From Dictyostelium firmibasis (taxonomy: Eukaryota; Evosea; Eumycetozoa; Dictyosteliales; Dictyosteliaceae): a stretch of 42,500 nt of DNA. The DNA lies in the NCBI GenBank assembly GCA_036169595.1, contig CM069768.1:3452501-3495000 (forward strand), given 5' to 3'. The translations under genes and the position numbers were made by a program. The notes below the pieces were generated by a model. That model did no database searches and was not told the origin of the DNA. It worked only from the letters and a program-made list of their open reading frames with translations. Positions 1 through 14,153 of this stretch are shown piece after piece; positions within the stretch are counted from its first letter, which is position 1; each line of letters starts with the position of its first letter.

Positions 1-1
1 G

Positions 2-187
2 AAGGAGATTTGTTCAATTTGTTTAGACAATATTAATGATAAGGATAGTATATGGTGTTGTAATAATTGTTCTAACAATTTACATACTAATTGCGTTTCA
101 ACATGGGCGAGTTATACACCAAAAGTTTATCAGTGGACTTGCCCAAATTGTCGTAATGGAAATGACCATTTACCAAATCCAAAATAA
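2..187 (+). CDS. 3' end of a RING/PHD-like zinc-finger protein gene (partial)
   Basis: The frame beginning at base 2 is open from the window edge to a TAA at 185-187 and gives the last 61 residues of a protein. It contains a compact zinc-binding pattern: CSIC, then WCCNNC, then H-x2-C, and near the end WTCPNC. This is the eight-ligand C4-H-C3 order seen in PHD and RING-variant fingers, and the Trp two residues before the last Cys pair is typical of PHD fingers. Some SWIM-associated RING fingers look similar. An E3-ligase or chromatin-reader role would be a guess, because the N-terminal part lies outside the window. An AATAAA signal follows at about 232. Zinc finger fairly certain; subtype uncertain. 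Confidence 0.75.
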   Translation, partial: KEICSICLDNINDKDSIWCCNNCSNNLHTNCVSTWASYTPKVYQWTCPNCRNGNDHLPNPK

Positions 188-555
188 TTACAACCATTTA
201 AAAATACTGTAAAATAATTGTAAATATATTAAAATAAAATTTTGAAAATAGTTTATTTATGTGTGAATGAATTTTTTTTTTTTTTTTTTCTTTATAGTTA
301 TTCTTCTGTAATTTTTTTTTTTAAAACTATTGGAGTATATAACAATAATAAAGCCAAGTGAATAAATGGACAGATAAATTAAAAATAATTGATAAATGTA
401 TGAACATAAATTTTTTTTTTTTTTTTTTAATTTCATTTTTTTTTTTTTTTTTTTTTTATTTTTTTTAATTTCATTTTTTCAAATTTCAGCTTTGAATTTT
501 TTTTTTTTTTCTTAATATATCTCCCCAGAGATAGATAGATAAACGCTAAAGAAAT
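188..555. other. Intergenic: 3' UTR of the zinc-finger gene and promoter of the ankyrin gene
   Basis: About 370 bp of A+T-rich DNA with long T runs (about 270-290, 410-428, 437-457 and 498-510). T runs directly upstream of the start codon are the usual promoter and 5' UTR composition in Dictyostelium. I see no RNA gene or further ORF. Confidence 0.6.
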
Positions 556-3389
<2,834 letters not shown>

Positions 3390-3509
3390 AAAGGAAGAAA
3401 AAAAAACATTGTATAGTACTTGTGAAGATTTTCAAATAAATCTTTATTATTAAAAAGAATCCAAGTTTGTAATTTTTTTTTTTTCACAGGGCTATTTATT
3501 GGAGAAGGC

Positions 3510-3656
3510 CTATTTTAATATAACTGATAATGAAAATGATCCGTTTTCATGTTTGTAACCAGCTACTCTTGTAACACCATCTGTCCTAAATATTTTAGGG
3601 TAATCTGGTCCCATTTCTCGTGCTTCTTTCATTGCCAATTCTTTGAATGATTCCAT
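3510..3656 (-). CDS. Small hypothetical protein, 48 aa
   Basis: A minus-strand ORF starts at 3656 and ends with TAG at 3510-3512. It begins MESFKELAMKEAREMGPDY and ends NGSFSLSVILK. Support: an A-rich AAAATGG start context normal for Dictyostelium, mixed coding-like composition unlike the surrounding DNA, and an AATAAA signal about 12 nt after the stop. It lies between the ankyrin gene (plus strand) and the DCAF13 gene (minus strand). The frame stays open a little upstream to a possible TTTTTAG acceptor, so this could be the last exon of a slightly longer gene. I do not recognise the family: no signal peptide, membrane segment or known motif. Confidence 0.5.
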   Translation of the reverse strand: MESFKELAMKEAREMGPDYPKIFRTDGVTRVAGYKHENGSFSLSVILK

Positions 3657-3829
3657 TTTAGTTTTTTTAATTATACACAATGAACTAAAAAAAAAACATT
3701 AACAATTGAAATTTTATTTGGTGGGAGCGAAAGAAAATGGTCTGTCATTCTATTTGAAATAAATATAATGGATATTTAATACATGGATTTTTTTTTTTAT
3801 AATATTTTTTTAATTTATTTGTTATAATT

Positions 3830-5248
3830 TTAATTATCAACTTTAATAGTATGTTTTGATAAAACTTTTTCAACTTTTGGAGATTTTCCAGAATTATTGG
3901 AGACGTTTTTAATTTTTCTTTGTTTTGCTTTATGAATTTCGTTTTTAATGAATCTTCTTTTATAAACGAGTTGTGGAACTCTTCTGTGTGTTGCGATTGT
4001 TTTAAGTTCAGGTATTTCTTTGAATTTCTCTTTGATTTTATCTTGATATTCCAATTTCTCTTTCTCACGATTTGAAAGGATACCCATCGTGGCGGAACTA
4101 TTTGCTTTCCAAACTCTAATGTTCATATCGTCACTACCAGAGAGAATGAATCTACTATCAGCAGTGAAGAGAACTGAGAAAATTCTTTGCATTCTATTTG
4201 TGTAATATACCTCACGAGATTTATAGCTATCGACAGGAAAGATACGAATAGTTTTATCATATGAACCTGAAACGATCTCTCTGCCTGTTGGAGAATAATC
4301 GATATCTAACACAGAACCAACATGATCTCTATGTACAGTCATTGCTCTTGTAAGGTTTCTAATATCATATTGGTATACGTTTTCATCCTCATTTGCAATG
4401 GCCAAAGTGAAAGACTCGGTTGGACACCATGCGACTGAATTTGATCTCATTGAAGTTGTTAACTTTTGAGCTGGTGAATTCTCACGAATATCATAGAGGA
4501 TAACATCACGATCAGTGGTACAACTTGCCAAGAGATGAGTTTCAATTGGATTGAATTTAACTTTGGTTATAGTTGAATGACCCCATTGAAGAGTTTGAAC
4601 TGGTGTTGAACGTTGATGTTTCCAAATCTCAACTGATACACCACTAGTAGCAAATGTACTACTATTCGATTGATGATCAATCGATGTGAACGCATTCTTA
4701 CCATTGTAAACTGAAACCACCTCTTGATTGAATGTATACTCTGGCAAATCCAATTTCCACATTTTAATGGTTCTATCTTCACCACAACTAACCATATGTT
4801 TACCATCGGGTGTAAACACCAATCCACGAACAAATCCATTATGTGCTTGAACGGTGGTACGTTCTGTCAATGATGTAAGATTCCATAATTTAATAACACC
4901 ATCACAACTACCACTTGCTACATTATTTAAAAGTGATGGATGTCTTGTCATTGTGAAAATACCATCTGTATGTCCTGATAATGATCCAATAAATGGTTTA
5001 GCAAATACTCTATCCAATTTTGTTGCATTCAATGCTCTAACATATTCTCTAGGTCTTTCAAATGGATGTAAATTTGGATCTAAATTTCTATGTAATTTTC
5101 TAACATCTGATGCTTTTTCTTTGGTTTCTTCTTCCTCTGATCTTGATATAACTTTAATTTTCTATTTTAATATATGTTAAAATAAATAATATATAAATAT
5201 TTTATGAAAAAAAATAAAATAAAAAACTATTATAATAATAATTACCAT
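3830..5248 (-). CDS. dcaf13: DCAF13/Sof1 WD40 protein, ribosome biogenesis (two exons, 444 aa)
   Basis: Exon 2 is 5161-3830. Exon 1 (5248-5246) is only the ATG, followed by an 84-bp intron (GTAATT...AAAATAG). The spliced protein begins MKIKVISR, matching the conserved start of Sof1/DCAF13, then HPFERPREYVRALNATKL, about seven WD40 repeats (for example GSCDGVIKLWN, SCGEDRTIKMWK, GSDDMNIRVWK) and the basic Sof1-type tail with IATHRRVP. The length of 444 aa is close to human DCAF13 (445). Sof1 is a nucleolar component of the small-subunit processome needed for 18S rRNA maturation; the animal protein is also a putative CUL4-DDB1 substrate receptor. The family assignment is secure. The start-codon-only exon is inferred from homology and splice signals. 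Confidence 0.95.
5162..5245 (-). other. Intron of DCAF13, directly after the ATG
   Basis: 84 bp, GTAATT donor directly after ATG, AAAATAG acceptor. Without splicing, translation from this ATG would stop at once. Confidence 0.85.
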
Positions 5249-5663
5249 TTTTTATATATGTATTTTTTTTTATTTTTTTTATTTAATATTATTTATTTGT
5301 TTATTTATTTTGATAGTTAAAAGTAGTGATTATTTTTATTTTTATTTTTATATGTACAAGCAATACCACACTTTTTTCTAATCGTTCGTTTTTTGTAAAA
5401 ATAAATAAAAAAAAAAATTCAAAAAAAAAAAAAAAAGTTTTATTTTTTATTTTTTTTATTTTTTTTATTTTTTTTATTTTTTTTTTTTTTGTTTTTATTT
5501 TTTATTTTTTATTTTTTTTAAAAGTGATAATAATAGCTTTCAATCTCCTTTTGGGATTTGTGTCACAAAATCATAGAAAATAAAAATGAATATCTATCTT
5601 TTTTTTTTTAATAGGTGATTTAAATAAATTTTTTTTTTTTTTTTTTTAAAGTAAATTCAATCT
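5249..5663. other. Intergenic: DCAF13 promoter and LEA-like gene 3' flank
   Basis: About 415 bp of A/T homopolymer-rich DNA, with T-rich tracts around 5438-5520 and 5628-5648. No RNA gene or convincing ORF. Both neighbours are on the minus strand, so it serves one gene's promoter and the other's terminator. Confidence 0.6.
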
Positions 5664-6451
5664 TTATTGTTGATCAATTTTATCAGATAGTTCGTTTAAT
5701 TTGTGAGCGGTAGCTTTTTTTGCATCATTATATTTATCATTGACATCGTGTACAACTTCCTCACCTTTTTCTTTTAAATCATTAGAGATGTCAGAGCTTC
5801 TATCTTTCAATTCTTGAACTTTAATGTTTGCATTATCAATAATCTCCTCACCTTTTTTTTTTAAATCATCTGACATTTCACTTGCTTTCTCTTTTGCTTC
5901 TCCAACTTTTTTAGATCCATCATCTACAATCTCTTCACCTTTTTTCTTTAAATTATCGGATATTTCATTTGCTTTCTCTTTTGCTTCTTCAACTTTATTA
6001 TATCCGTCTTCTTTTACTTCCTCTCCTTTTCTCTTTAAGTCATCGGATATTTCATTTGCTTTCTCTTTTACCTCTTGATTATCTTCCTTTGCACTATTGA
6101 CCATTTCATTGGTTTTGGTTTTTAATGTTTCATATCCATCATTCATAGCATTAGTTGTTGTATTGTACATATTGATAGCTGCATCTTTTGTCATCTCCAC
6201 TGCACTTGAAATTGAATCTGATACATATTTAACTCCTTCATTAATTGCATTGGTTGTTTCATTATATATAGTGGATGTTTTATCTTGAGCCATTTCAACA
6301 GCTGTTTTACCTGTTGAAATTGCATCATTTTTTAATGTTTCAACTTTAGTTTAATACAAAAATTTTAAAATGTTAATAAAATTTTAATGATTTTAATAAT
6401 GATAAAATAATAAATAATACCTTGTTTATTTAAATCGTTATTGTTTGTCAT
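5664..6451 (-). CDS. LEA-like protein with 29-residue repeats (two exons, 236 aa)
   Basis: Exon 1 is 6451-6421 (MTNNNDLNKQ) and exon 2 is 6343-5664, joined across a 77-bp intron (GTATTA...CTAAAG) at a Val codon. The protein is highly charged and predicted helical, with no Cys, signal peptide or membrane segment. Residues about 103-218 are four tandem 29-residue repeats, each close to KEKANEISDDLKKKGEE followed by an acidic linker. The periodic Ala/Lys/Glu pattern resembles group-3 LEA proteins and other amphipathic-helix proteins. LEA proteins protect membranes and enzymes in drying cells, which would fit a spore former, but that role is inferred. A generic coiled-coil protein is the alternative. 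Confidence 0.82.
6344..6420 (-). other. Intron of the LEA-like gene
   Basis: 77 bp, GTATTA donor and CTAAAG acceptor. Splicing joins CAA-G to TT-GAA in frame with the long second exon. Confidence 0.8.
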
Positions 6452-7156
6452 TTTTCTTTTGTTTTATTAGTTTTGAATATATTAAAAAAAAAAAAAATTT
6501 TAAATCCTTTTATAGTCCATTTTTTTTTTTTTTTTTTTTAAAAAAAAATATTAATTTTATTTGAAAATAAAATCTTATTTACATTTTTTTATAAATATAT
6601 AAACAATCTTTGCTTCTCTCTCATTAGGTAAAATTATTTGAAAATATTTTATAATAATACCTATTTATCGATAAAAAAAAAAATAAAAAAAAAATAATAA
6701 AAAAATAAAAATAAAAAAAATTCAATCTGAAAAAAAAAAAAGATAAAAATAATAATTATATTATTGCATCATTTTCTAATAAATAATTCTGCCATATTCT
6801 AACACACATATGTAATAAAAAAAATAAAAATTAAAAAAAAATAAAAAAAAAAAAATATAATAAATTTTTTTTTTTTTTATTTTTACGATTTAAAAAATAA
6901 TTATATATTAGTTAAATTCTAACAAAAAAAAAAAAAAGAGATAATTTTGTGATAAAAAATTATTTTATTATTTTTTTATTTTTTTTATCTAATTCATATG
7001 ATTGAGTTTTAATTTTTTTTATCTTTTAGAATATTCCTTAATTCAGTTTTAAAAATCTATCAGGTGACAATAATAAAGGGTTGTTTTGAATCCTCCTTGG
7101 TAAATTATAAATTTTATTGATCTAGTATGTTCAAAATCTTAGGGATATAAAAGATA

Positions 7157-7207
7157 AATAGACAAACAAAAAACCAATTCCCAAAAATTTGGAATTATTT
7201 GTCTATT
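7157..7207. repeat. Nested inverted repeat (hairpin)
   Basis: Outer arms AATAGACAAA (7157-7166) and TTTGTCTATT (7198-7207) pair perfectly. Inside, AATTCC (7176-7181) pairs with GGAATT (7191-7196) around a 9-nt loop. It sits in the unusually G+C-containing block downstream of ALDH7A1. Confidence 0.7.
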
Positions 7208-7212
7208 GAAAA

Positions 7213-7326
7213 TCAAAAATATATATCCACAATCTCAACTTGTTCATTCTCCTCAACAATCGCCATCTGGGTAATCAGACACACGAGATACCATTCAATA
7301 CAATTACCCACAGAAACAGCACCCAT
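7213..7326 (-). CDS. Possible small ORF or gene remnant, 37 aa
   Basis: ATG at 7326, TGA at 7213-7215, beginning MGAVSVGNCIEWYLVCLIT and ending VEIVDIYF. It uses CTC, GTG, CTG and GCG, codons that are rare in neighbouring genes, so it may be a fragment of a repeated or imported sequence and not a resident gene. The frame is open a little upstream to a TTTATATAG that could be a splice acceptor. I do not recognise it. Confidence 0.25.
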   Translation of the reverse strand: MGAVSVGNCIEWYLVCLITQMAIVEENEQVEIVDIYF

Positions 7327-7502
7327 TGATTCCAACTATATAAATTTATTTTTTTCACAATAAAAGTCTGTTTTGATCAAAATATTAAAAATATTTTTTT
7401 TTTTTTTTTTTTTACATATATATTTATATATTTATATATTTATATAACATTATTAAGGTTTTATTAAAAGGAGTGTATATTATGATATTATGATAAGCAA
7501 AT

Positions 7503-9293
<1,791 letters not shown>

Positions 9294-9708
9294 TTTTTTT
9301 TAATTTATCTGTTTTGAAATTCGTGGTGAAAAGAAAAAAAAAAAAAAAAAAAAAATGAAATTTTAAAATTTTTAAATTTTGTGTGATGACCAGAAAAAAA
9401 AAAAAATAAAAAATAAAAAAATTAAATAAAATAAAAAATTAAAAATAAATTAAAAATAAAATTAAAATAAATTAAATTTTAAAAAAAAGGTTTGATTTTT
9501 TTTTTTTTTTTATGTGTTTTTTTTTTATTTTTTATTTTTCACCTTTATGAAGTTGAAAATTTTTATGGCGACATAGTTCTGTTACCTTTTTTGTAAAAAA
9601 AACGAATCTGAATTTGTAAAAAAAAAAAAAAAGTTTCTGAAGTTTCTATTATTTTTTTTAATTTCCCAACAAATCAACATTTTTTTTTATACCCCCCTTT
9701 TGAATAAA

Positions 9709-9762
<54 letters not shown>

Positions 9763-10158
9763 AATAAAAATGTATTATTTATTTTTTTTTTTTTTTATTT
9801 TTATTTTTTTTTTTTTTTTCCTAATTACCCTGCCAGTATATTATTATTGATTAAATTACGTATCAGATCTACTGAGTGTAATTATTATTTTTTTTTTTAT
9901 TTTTTTATTTTTTTATTTTTTTTTTTCTTCTTATCTTCCAAAATATTTTGTGATGAATATCAACAGATAAATGAAATTTTTTTATTATGATTTTTTATCT
10001 CTAATCTAAACTAAGATACTTTGCTTTTTTACCTTAAAAAAAAATAAAAAATAAATAAATAAAATAAAATGAAAAAAAAATAAAAATGATTTATTTCCGA
10101 GCTTTGGAAAAAAAAAAAAAAAAAAAAATATTTCATACAAGTTTGTTTCTCACTCCTG

Positions 10159-10189
<31 letters not shown>

Positions 10190-10225
10190 CTCTCAAAATA
10201 AAAAAAAAATAAAACTAATGGAAAT
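9294..10225. other. Intergenic between divergent ALDH7A1 and the secreted-protein gene
   Basis: About 930 bp, almost wholly A/T homopolymers, including 45 consecutive A at 9716-9760 and T runs at about 10160-10188. It must hold both promoters. I see no recognisable motif, ORF or RNA gene. Confidence 0.6.
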
Positions 10226-10855
10226 ATGGAAAAAAATTTATTTAAATTATTTATAGTTTCAATAATATTTATTAATATTGTTAAAAGTGGATATGTTTCA
10301 ATTCAATATTTCAATGATTATCAATGTAATCAAGTTAATAATATCAATTATTATTTAGAGAATGTTTGTGTTGAATCAGTAATTATTAAATGTAACTCTG
10401 ATAAATCAATTGTTGAATATAGTGTATATGAAAACTGTTTAGGTAATCAAGAACCATTAGGAACAAAATACATACCAACTAATACATCATGTAGTGTGAA
10501 TAATGCACTTTATTCATGTATTGATGAATTACCAAATCTTTCACCAACAAACAATGAAAATAATTATGTAACAACTGTTGTTTTCAATGGTAGTGATTGT
10601 TATAACTATAATACCAATAACATTCAATATGTACAACAAATTCCAACCAATCAATGTGATTATGATGGTGCTTTTGGTTCAATAATAACTTGTACACCAA
10701 CTAAATTCATTAAACAAAGATATGAAGGATCAAACTTTTGTGTAAATCCACCAACCAATAATTATACTTATACTTTACCAATTAATGATTGTTCATTTAA
10801 TGGTTTTAATGTTGTACAATTTTGCAATTCACCATCATCATCATCATCATCATAA
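10226..10855 (+). CDS. Secreted Cys-rich protein, 209 aa
   Basis: A single exon starting MEKNLFKLFIVSIIFINIV, a clear signal peptide ending near residue 21. The mature part has more than a dozen Cys in widely spaced pairs, several N-glycosylation sequons (NTS, NGS, NYT) and a short Ser tail encoded by TCA repeats. The layout suits a small disulfide-bonded extracellular or cell-surface protein of the kind common in dictyostelids. I cannot name the family. No GPI signal or membrane helix is visible at the C-terminus. An out-of-frame ATG at 10218 opens a short overlapping frame just before the chosen start. Confidence 0.82.
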   Translation: MEKNLFKLFIVSIIFINIVKSGYVSIQYFNDYQCNQVNNINYYLENVCVESVIIKCNSDKSIVEYSVYENCLGNQEPLGTKYIPTNTSCSVNNALYSCIDELPNLSPTNNENNYVTTVVFNGSDCYNYNTNNIQYVQQIPTNQCDYDGAFGSIITCTPTKFIKQRYEGSNFCVNPPTNNYTYTLPINDCSFNGFNVVQFCNSPSSSSSS

Positions 10856-11089
10856 AATTAATTAAAATAAAATGAAAAAAAAAAAAAAAAAAAAATTAAA
10901 TAATTAAAAAAAACGAAATCAAATTTTTTTTTTATTTTCCAAAAAAATTTTATTATTTTTTTTTTAAAATTTTTTTATTTTTTTTCCTCGTTTCCCAAAA
11001 CTATAAACGTTTTATTTTAATTACAAATTTTTTTTTTATCATTTATTTTTTTTTTTTTTTTTTTTTTTTTTCTTGAAAATTTTAAAGAA

Positions 11090-12562
11090 ATGTTAAACTT
11101 ACTTTTTAAACAAACCAATTTTTTAAATAAAATAACACAAAATGTTCAAAATAATAGTAATAATATAAATTTAATAAAACCATTATCAATAAATTATTTA
11201 AATTTATTTTGTAATAATAATAGTAATAATTTTATAAATGTAAATAGTATAAATAATAATAATAATTTTAGACAAATATATAGCAATCAATGTTTTTTTT
11301 CAAAAAAAAAAAAAGAAAAAAAAATTAAAAAAGCAAAACAAAGTATTTTAAGAGAAAAAGTTAAAAAAAGAAGAAATGAAATTGAAAATACCGATTTAAA
11401 AACATTACCAAAATCAGATTTAGTTTATGGTCAAACTAATGAAGATTTAAAGAGATTAGATTTTATTTTGGGTCAAAAATCAGCAAAGAGAATAAAAGAA
11501 TCTACTAGAGCAGGTTGGCATGAAAGACATCAAAATAAATCTTCAAAGCAATCCTATACAGAATTAAAATCAAAATTATCACAAGATTTAATAAATGCAC
11601 CATTATCACAAACATTAAAAATAAAACAAAAACAAGAATATTTAGAAAAGCATAAAAACATTCCAAATAAAGATCCAGATTCAAAGAATCAAATATTTAA
11701 AAATCAAAAATTTGATTCAACATTATTAGAGAAAATTAAAGAAAAGAAATTAGGTAAATTTAAACAAGAAAAACCTAAACAAGGTACAACTAAATTAGAA
11801 ACTGTTAGAAAAGAAGCCACAAAAGATATTGAAAGATTCTTTGGATCAAAATTAAAATTCATTGGAGCAGCAAGAAGTTCATCATCATTTTTACCTGAAA
11901 CTTTACCAGAGGTTGCATTCATTGGTAGAAGTAATGTAGGAAAATCAAGTTTAATCAATGCATTGACTCAACGTGGTTTAGCTAAAACTTCAAGTAAACC
12001 AGGTCAAACTCAGAGTATAAATTGGTTCGAACTCGGTTCAACACTTTATTTAGTTGATTTACCAGGTTATGGTTTCGCATTTGCAAAAGAACAAAAATTA
12101 GAGGAATGGAGTGAAATAACTCATCATTATCTAACTGAACGTAAATGTATTAGTTGCATTTTCATATTAGTTGATTCTCGTCATGGTTTAAAAGATAGTG
12201 ATCGTCAATTACTATTAGAATTGGATAAAAATAAAATTAAAACTCATATTATCCTAACAAAAGCAGATTTAACATTACAAGGGGATTTAGTAAAAAGAAT
12301 TCATTTAGTAAATGAAGAGATCGAAAAAAATTATCATTATTCAGCTTTACCAGTGTTACCAATTAGTTCAAAAAATTTTACAGGTATATCTGATCTTTCA
12401 AAATTAATTAAACTAATGAAATTAAAAGTAAAACCAATTAAAACTAATCCAAATTTACAACCAAAACAAATTTTATCACCTCAAGACTTTGAATTAAAAA
12501 AACAAAAATTATTAGAAAAGAAAAAAGAAAATTTAAGAAAATTAACGATAAATAAAAAATAA
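11090..12562 (+). CDS. engB: EngB/YihA-type GTPase, probably mitochondrial (490 aa)
   Basis: A single exon. The C-terminal half is a circular-type Ras-like G domain of the TrmE-Era-EngA-EngB family: G1 GRSNVGKS (279-286), the PGQTQ switch-I Thr region, G3 DLPGYG (323-328), G4 TKAD (390-393) and G5 SSKN (426-429). DLPGYGFA is diagnostic of EngB. Bacterial EngB helps assemble the large ribosomal subunit; eukaryotic relatives (GTPBP8 in animals) act in organelles. The first 70 residues are Asn-rich with Lys and few acidic residues, followed by FFSKKKKEKK, consistent with a mitochondrial presequence. A 150-residue basic linker precedes the G domain, making it about twice bacterial length. It is convergent with DPH3. 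Confidence 0.93.
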   Translation: MLNLLFKQTNFLNKITQNVQNNSNNINLIKPLSINYLNLFCNNNSNNFINVNSINNNNNFRQIYSNQCFFSKKKKEKKIKKAKQSILREKVKKRRNEIENTDLKTLPKSDLVYGQTNEDLKRLDFILGQKSAKRIKESTRAGWHERHQNKSSKQSYTELKSKLSQDLINAPLSQTLKIKQKQEYLEKHKNIPNKDPDSKNQIFKNQKFDSTLLEKIKEKKLGKFKQEKPKQGTTKLETVRKEATKDIERFFGSKLKFIGAARSSSSFLPETLPEVAFIGRSNVGKSSLINALTQRGLAKTSSKPGQTQSINWFELGSTLYLVDLPGYGFAFAKEQKLEEWSEITHHYLTERKCISCIFILVDSRHGLKDSDRQLLLELDKNKIKTHIILTKADLTLQGDLVKRIHLVNEEIEKNYHYSALPVLPISSKNFTGISDLSKLIKLMKLKVKPIKTNPNLQPKQILSPQDFELKKQKLLEKKKENLRKLTINKK

Positions 12563-12600
12563 ATTGAAATTTTTTTTTTCTTTTTTATATTTTAAAAAAA

Positions 12601-12602
<2 letters not shown>

Positions 12603-12642
<40 letters not shown>
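12603..12642. repeat. ATT microsatellite between convergent genes
   Basis: About 13 ATT units in the shared 3' flank of the EngB and DPH3 genes. Confidence 0.95.
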
Positions 12643-12644
<2 letters not shown>

Positions 12645-12740
12645 AATAATTTATTTCTTTATTTTATTTTTAATTGATAAGAATGCGCTATAAATATCAA
12701 ATAAAAATATTTTAACTTTTTTTTTTTTCGATAATTTATT

Positions 12741-13375
12741 TTATTCTTCTTCCTCTTCAATAACAAAATCTTCAGGAGAATAAATAACTTTTAATAATAA
12801 TGAACAACTTGGACAAATTGCAATTTCTTCACCTTGTAAAATTTCTTCTTCTGTAATTCTGAATCTATCGCCACTATTAATAATAAATGTATATGTTAGC
12901 CACAACACTTTGAGTTGGGGAGTGGTTTATTTATTTATTTATTTCTTTAATTTTATTTTTTCATTTGAAATGAAAAAAAAAATACATACCATGGACAAGG
13001 ATAATAAAAAATACGTTCTTCTTCATTAAAATCCATATCTTCAATATCAATTTCATCATAAAATGAGGTTGAGTCAAGTTTTGTAGTATAGGCTATAATT
13101 TTTGGTTTACCATCTGGTGTAGTTAGGTTGTTTATTTTTGCTGCCATTGCAGCACTAAGGTTTGTAAAACCAGATGAAGTCTCGTTATTATTTAAAGTTT
13201 CAGAATTTGTTTCTTTTTCTGTGTTATTATTTTCATTATTGTCATTGCTTGGTGTATTTTCATTATTATCTTCTTTAATCTCTATATTCTTTATTTCACA
13301 TGTTATTTTTTCAACAATATTTTCATTTTTGTTCTCATTATTATTTATATTATTACTATCTTCAGATACTGTCAT
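12741..13375 (-). CDS. dph3: DPH3, CSL-type zinc-finger diphthamide biosynthesis protein (two exons, 172 aa)
   Basis: Exon 1 is 13375-12990 and exon 2 is 12873-12741. The 116-bp intron (GTATGT...TTAATAG) splits a Cys codon in the zinc ligand motif. Splicing gives FYDEIDIEDMDFNEEERIFYYPCPC-GDRF and then ICPSCSL and VIYSPEDF, which is the DPH3 core with its four Cys ligands. DPH3 is the iron-carrying electron donor for the Dph1/Dph2 radical-SAM step that starts diphthamide formation on elongation factor 2; it is also known as Kti11, linked to Elongator. The usual protein is about 80 aa. Here about 100 residues of Asn/Glu-rich sequence precede the core. Confidence 0.93.
12874..12989 (-). other. 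Intron of DPH3
   Basis: 116 bp, GTATGT donor and TTAATAG acceptor. It contains an unusual CCCCAACTCAAAG block on the sense strand. Splicing restores CPCGDRF. Confidence 0.92.
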
Positions 13376-13568
13376 TTTGTAAAAAGTTTTATTTTGTTAT
13401 ATTTTTATTTTTATTTTTATTAAATTAATTAATTTTTTTGTTTTTTAATAAAATAAAATAAAATTATTATTATTTTTTTTTTATTAATTTTTTTTTGTTT
13501 TGTTTTAAAATAATAAGGGTTTAAATTAAGAAATAAATTATATCGCTAAACGTTTTTGAGAAAATAAA

Positions 13569-13604
<36 letters not shown>

Positions 13605-14153
13605 GTTGGGATGAAAATTAAATTTTTTTGAAAAATAATTTTTTTTTTTTTTATTTTAATTTTTTATTTTTATTTTTTCCAAACTAACTTCATTTTTTAT
13701 TTCATATTTTATTTAACATGTATCCATTTTTGTATACTAAATTCACAAAAGAAGATTTTTTTTTTTTCAATTTTTTTCAATTTTCATAAAGTTAGGTGTT
13801 ATCTCTAATTTGATACATTTTACTTGATCTGTGGATTTCCAAAAATTGTAAAATAAAAGAAATATTTCTAAAAAAAATAAAATTTTATTTTATTTCAACA
13901 CATATCCTACAGAAACAAAGTAGTTATATTTATAGCCAATAAAGTTCACCAACAAATGAAATATTGAATTTTACTACTCGGTTCAAGATATTAAAAAAAA
14001 AAAAGAAACAATGAATATTTTTTAATTTTAATGTTTATTTGTATTTTTTTTTTAATAAAAAGATAATATTTTTTTGATTTTTTTTTTTTGTAAATATTTT
14101 AATAAAAAATGATTGTGTTTTTATAATTTTTAAATTAATTACTATTAATTATT
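13376..14153. other. Intergenic: DPH3 promoter and 3' flank of the spore-coat-like gene
   Basis: About 780 bp. 13376-13690 is homopolymer-rich. 13690-13990 is mixed composition without an ORF over about 30 codons or a recognised RNA fold. The rest is T-rich trailer. I see nothing functional beyond promoter and terminator. Confidence 0.5.

Larger units (their letters stand above)
6452..7502. other. Intergenic: LEA-like gene promoter, small ORF/hairpin block, ALDH 3' flank
   Basis: 6452-7030 is nearly pure A/T homopolymer sequence. From about 7030 to 7375 composition becomes mixed and includes a hairpin (7157-7207) and a 37-codon ORF (7213-7326, minus), listed separately. A T run (about 7390-7413) then leads to the ALDH stop. 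Confidence 0.6.
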
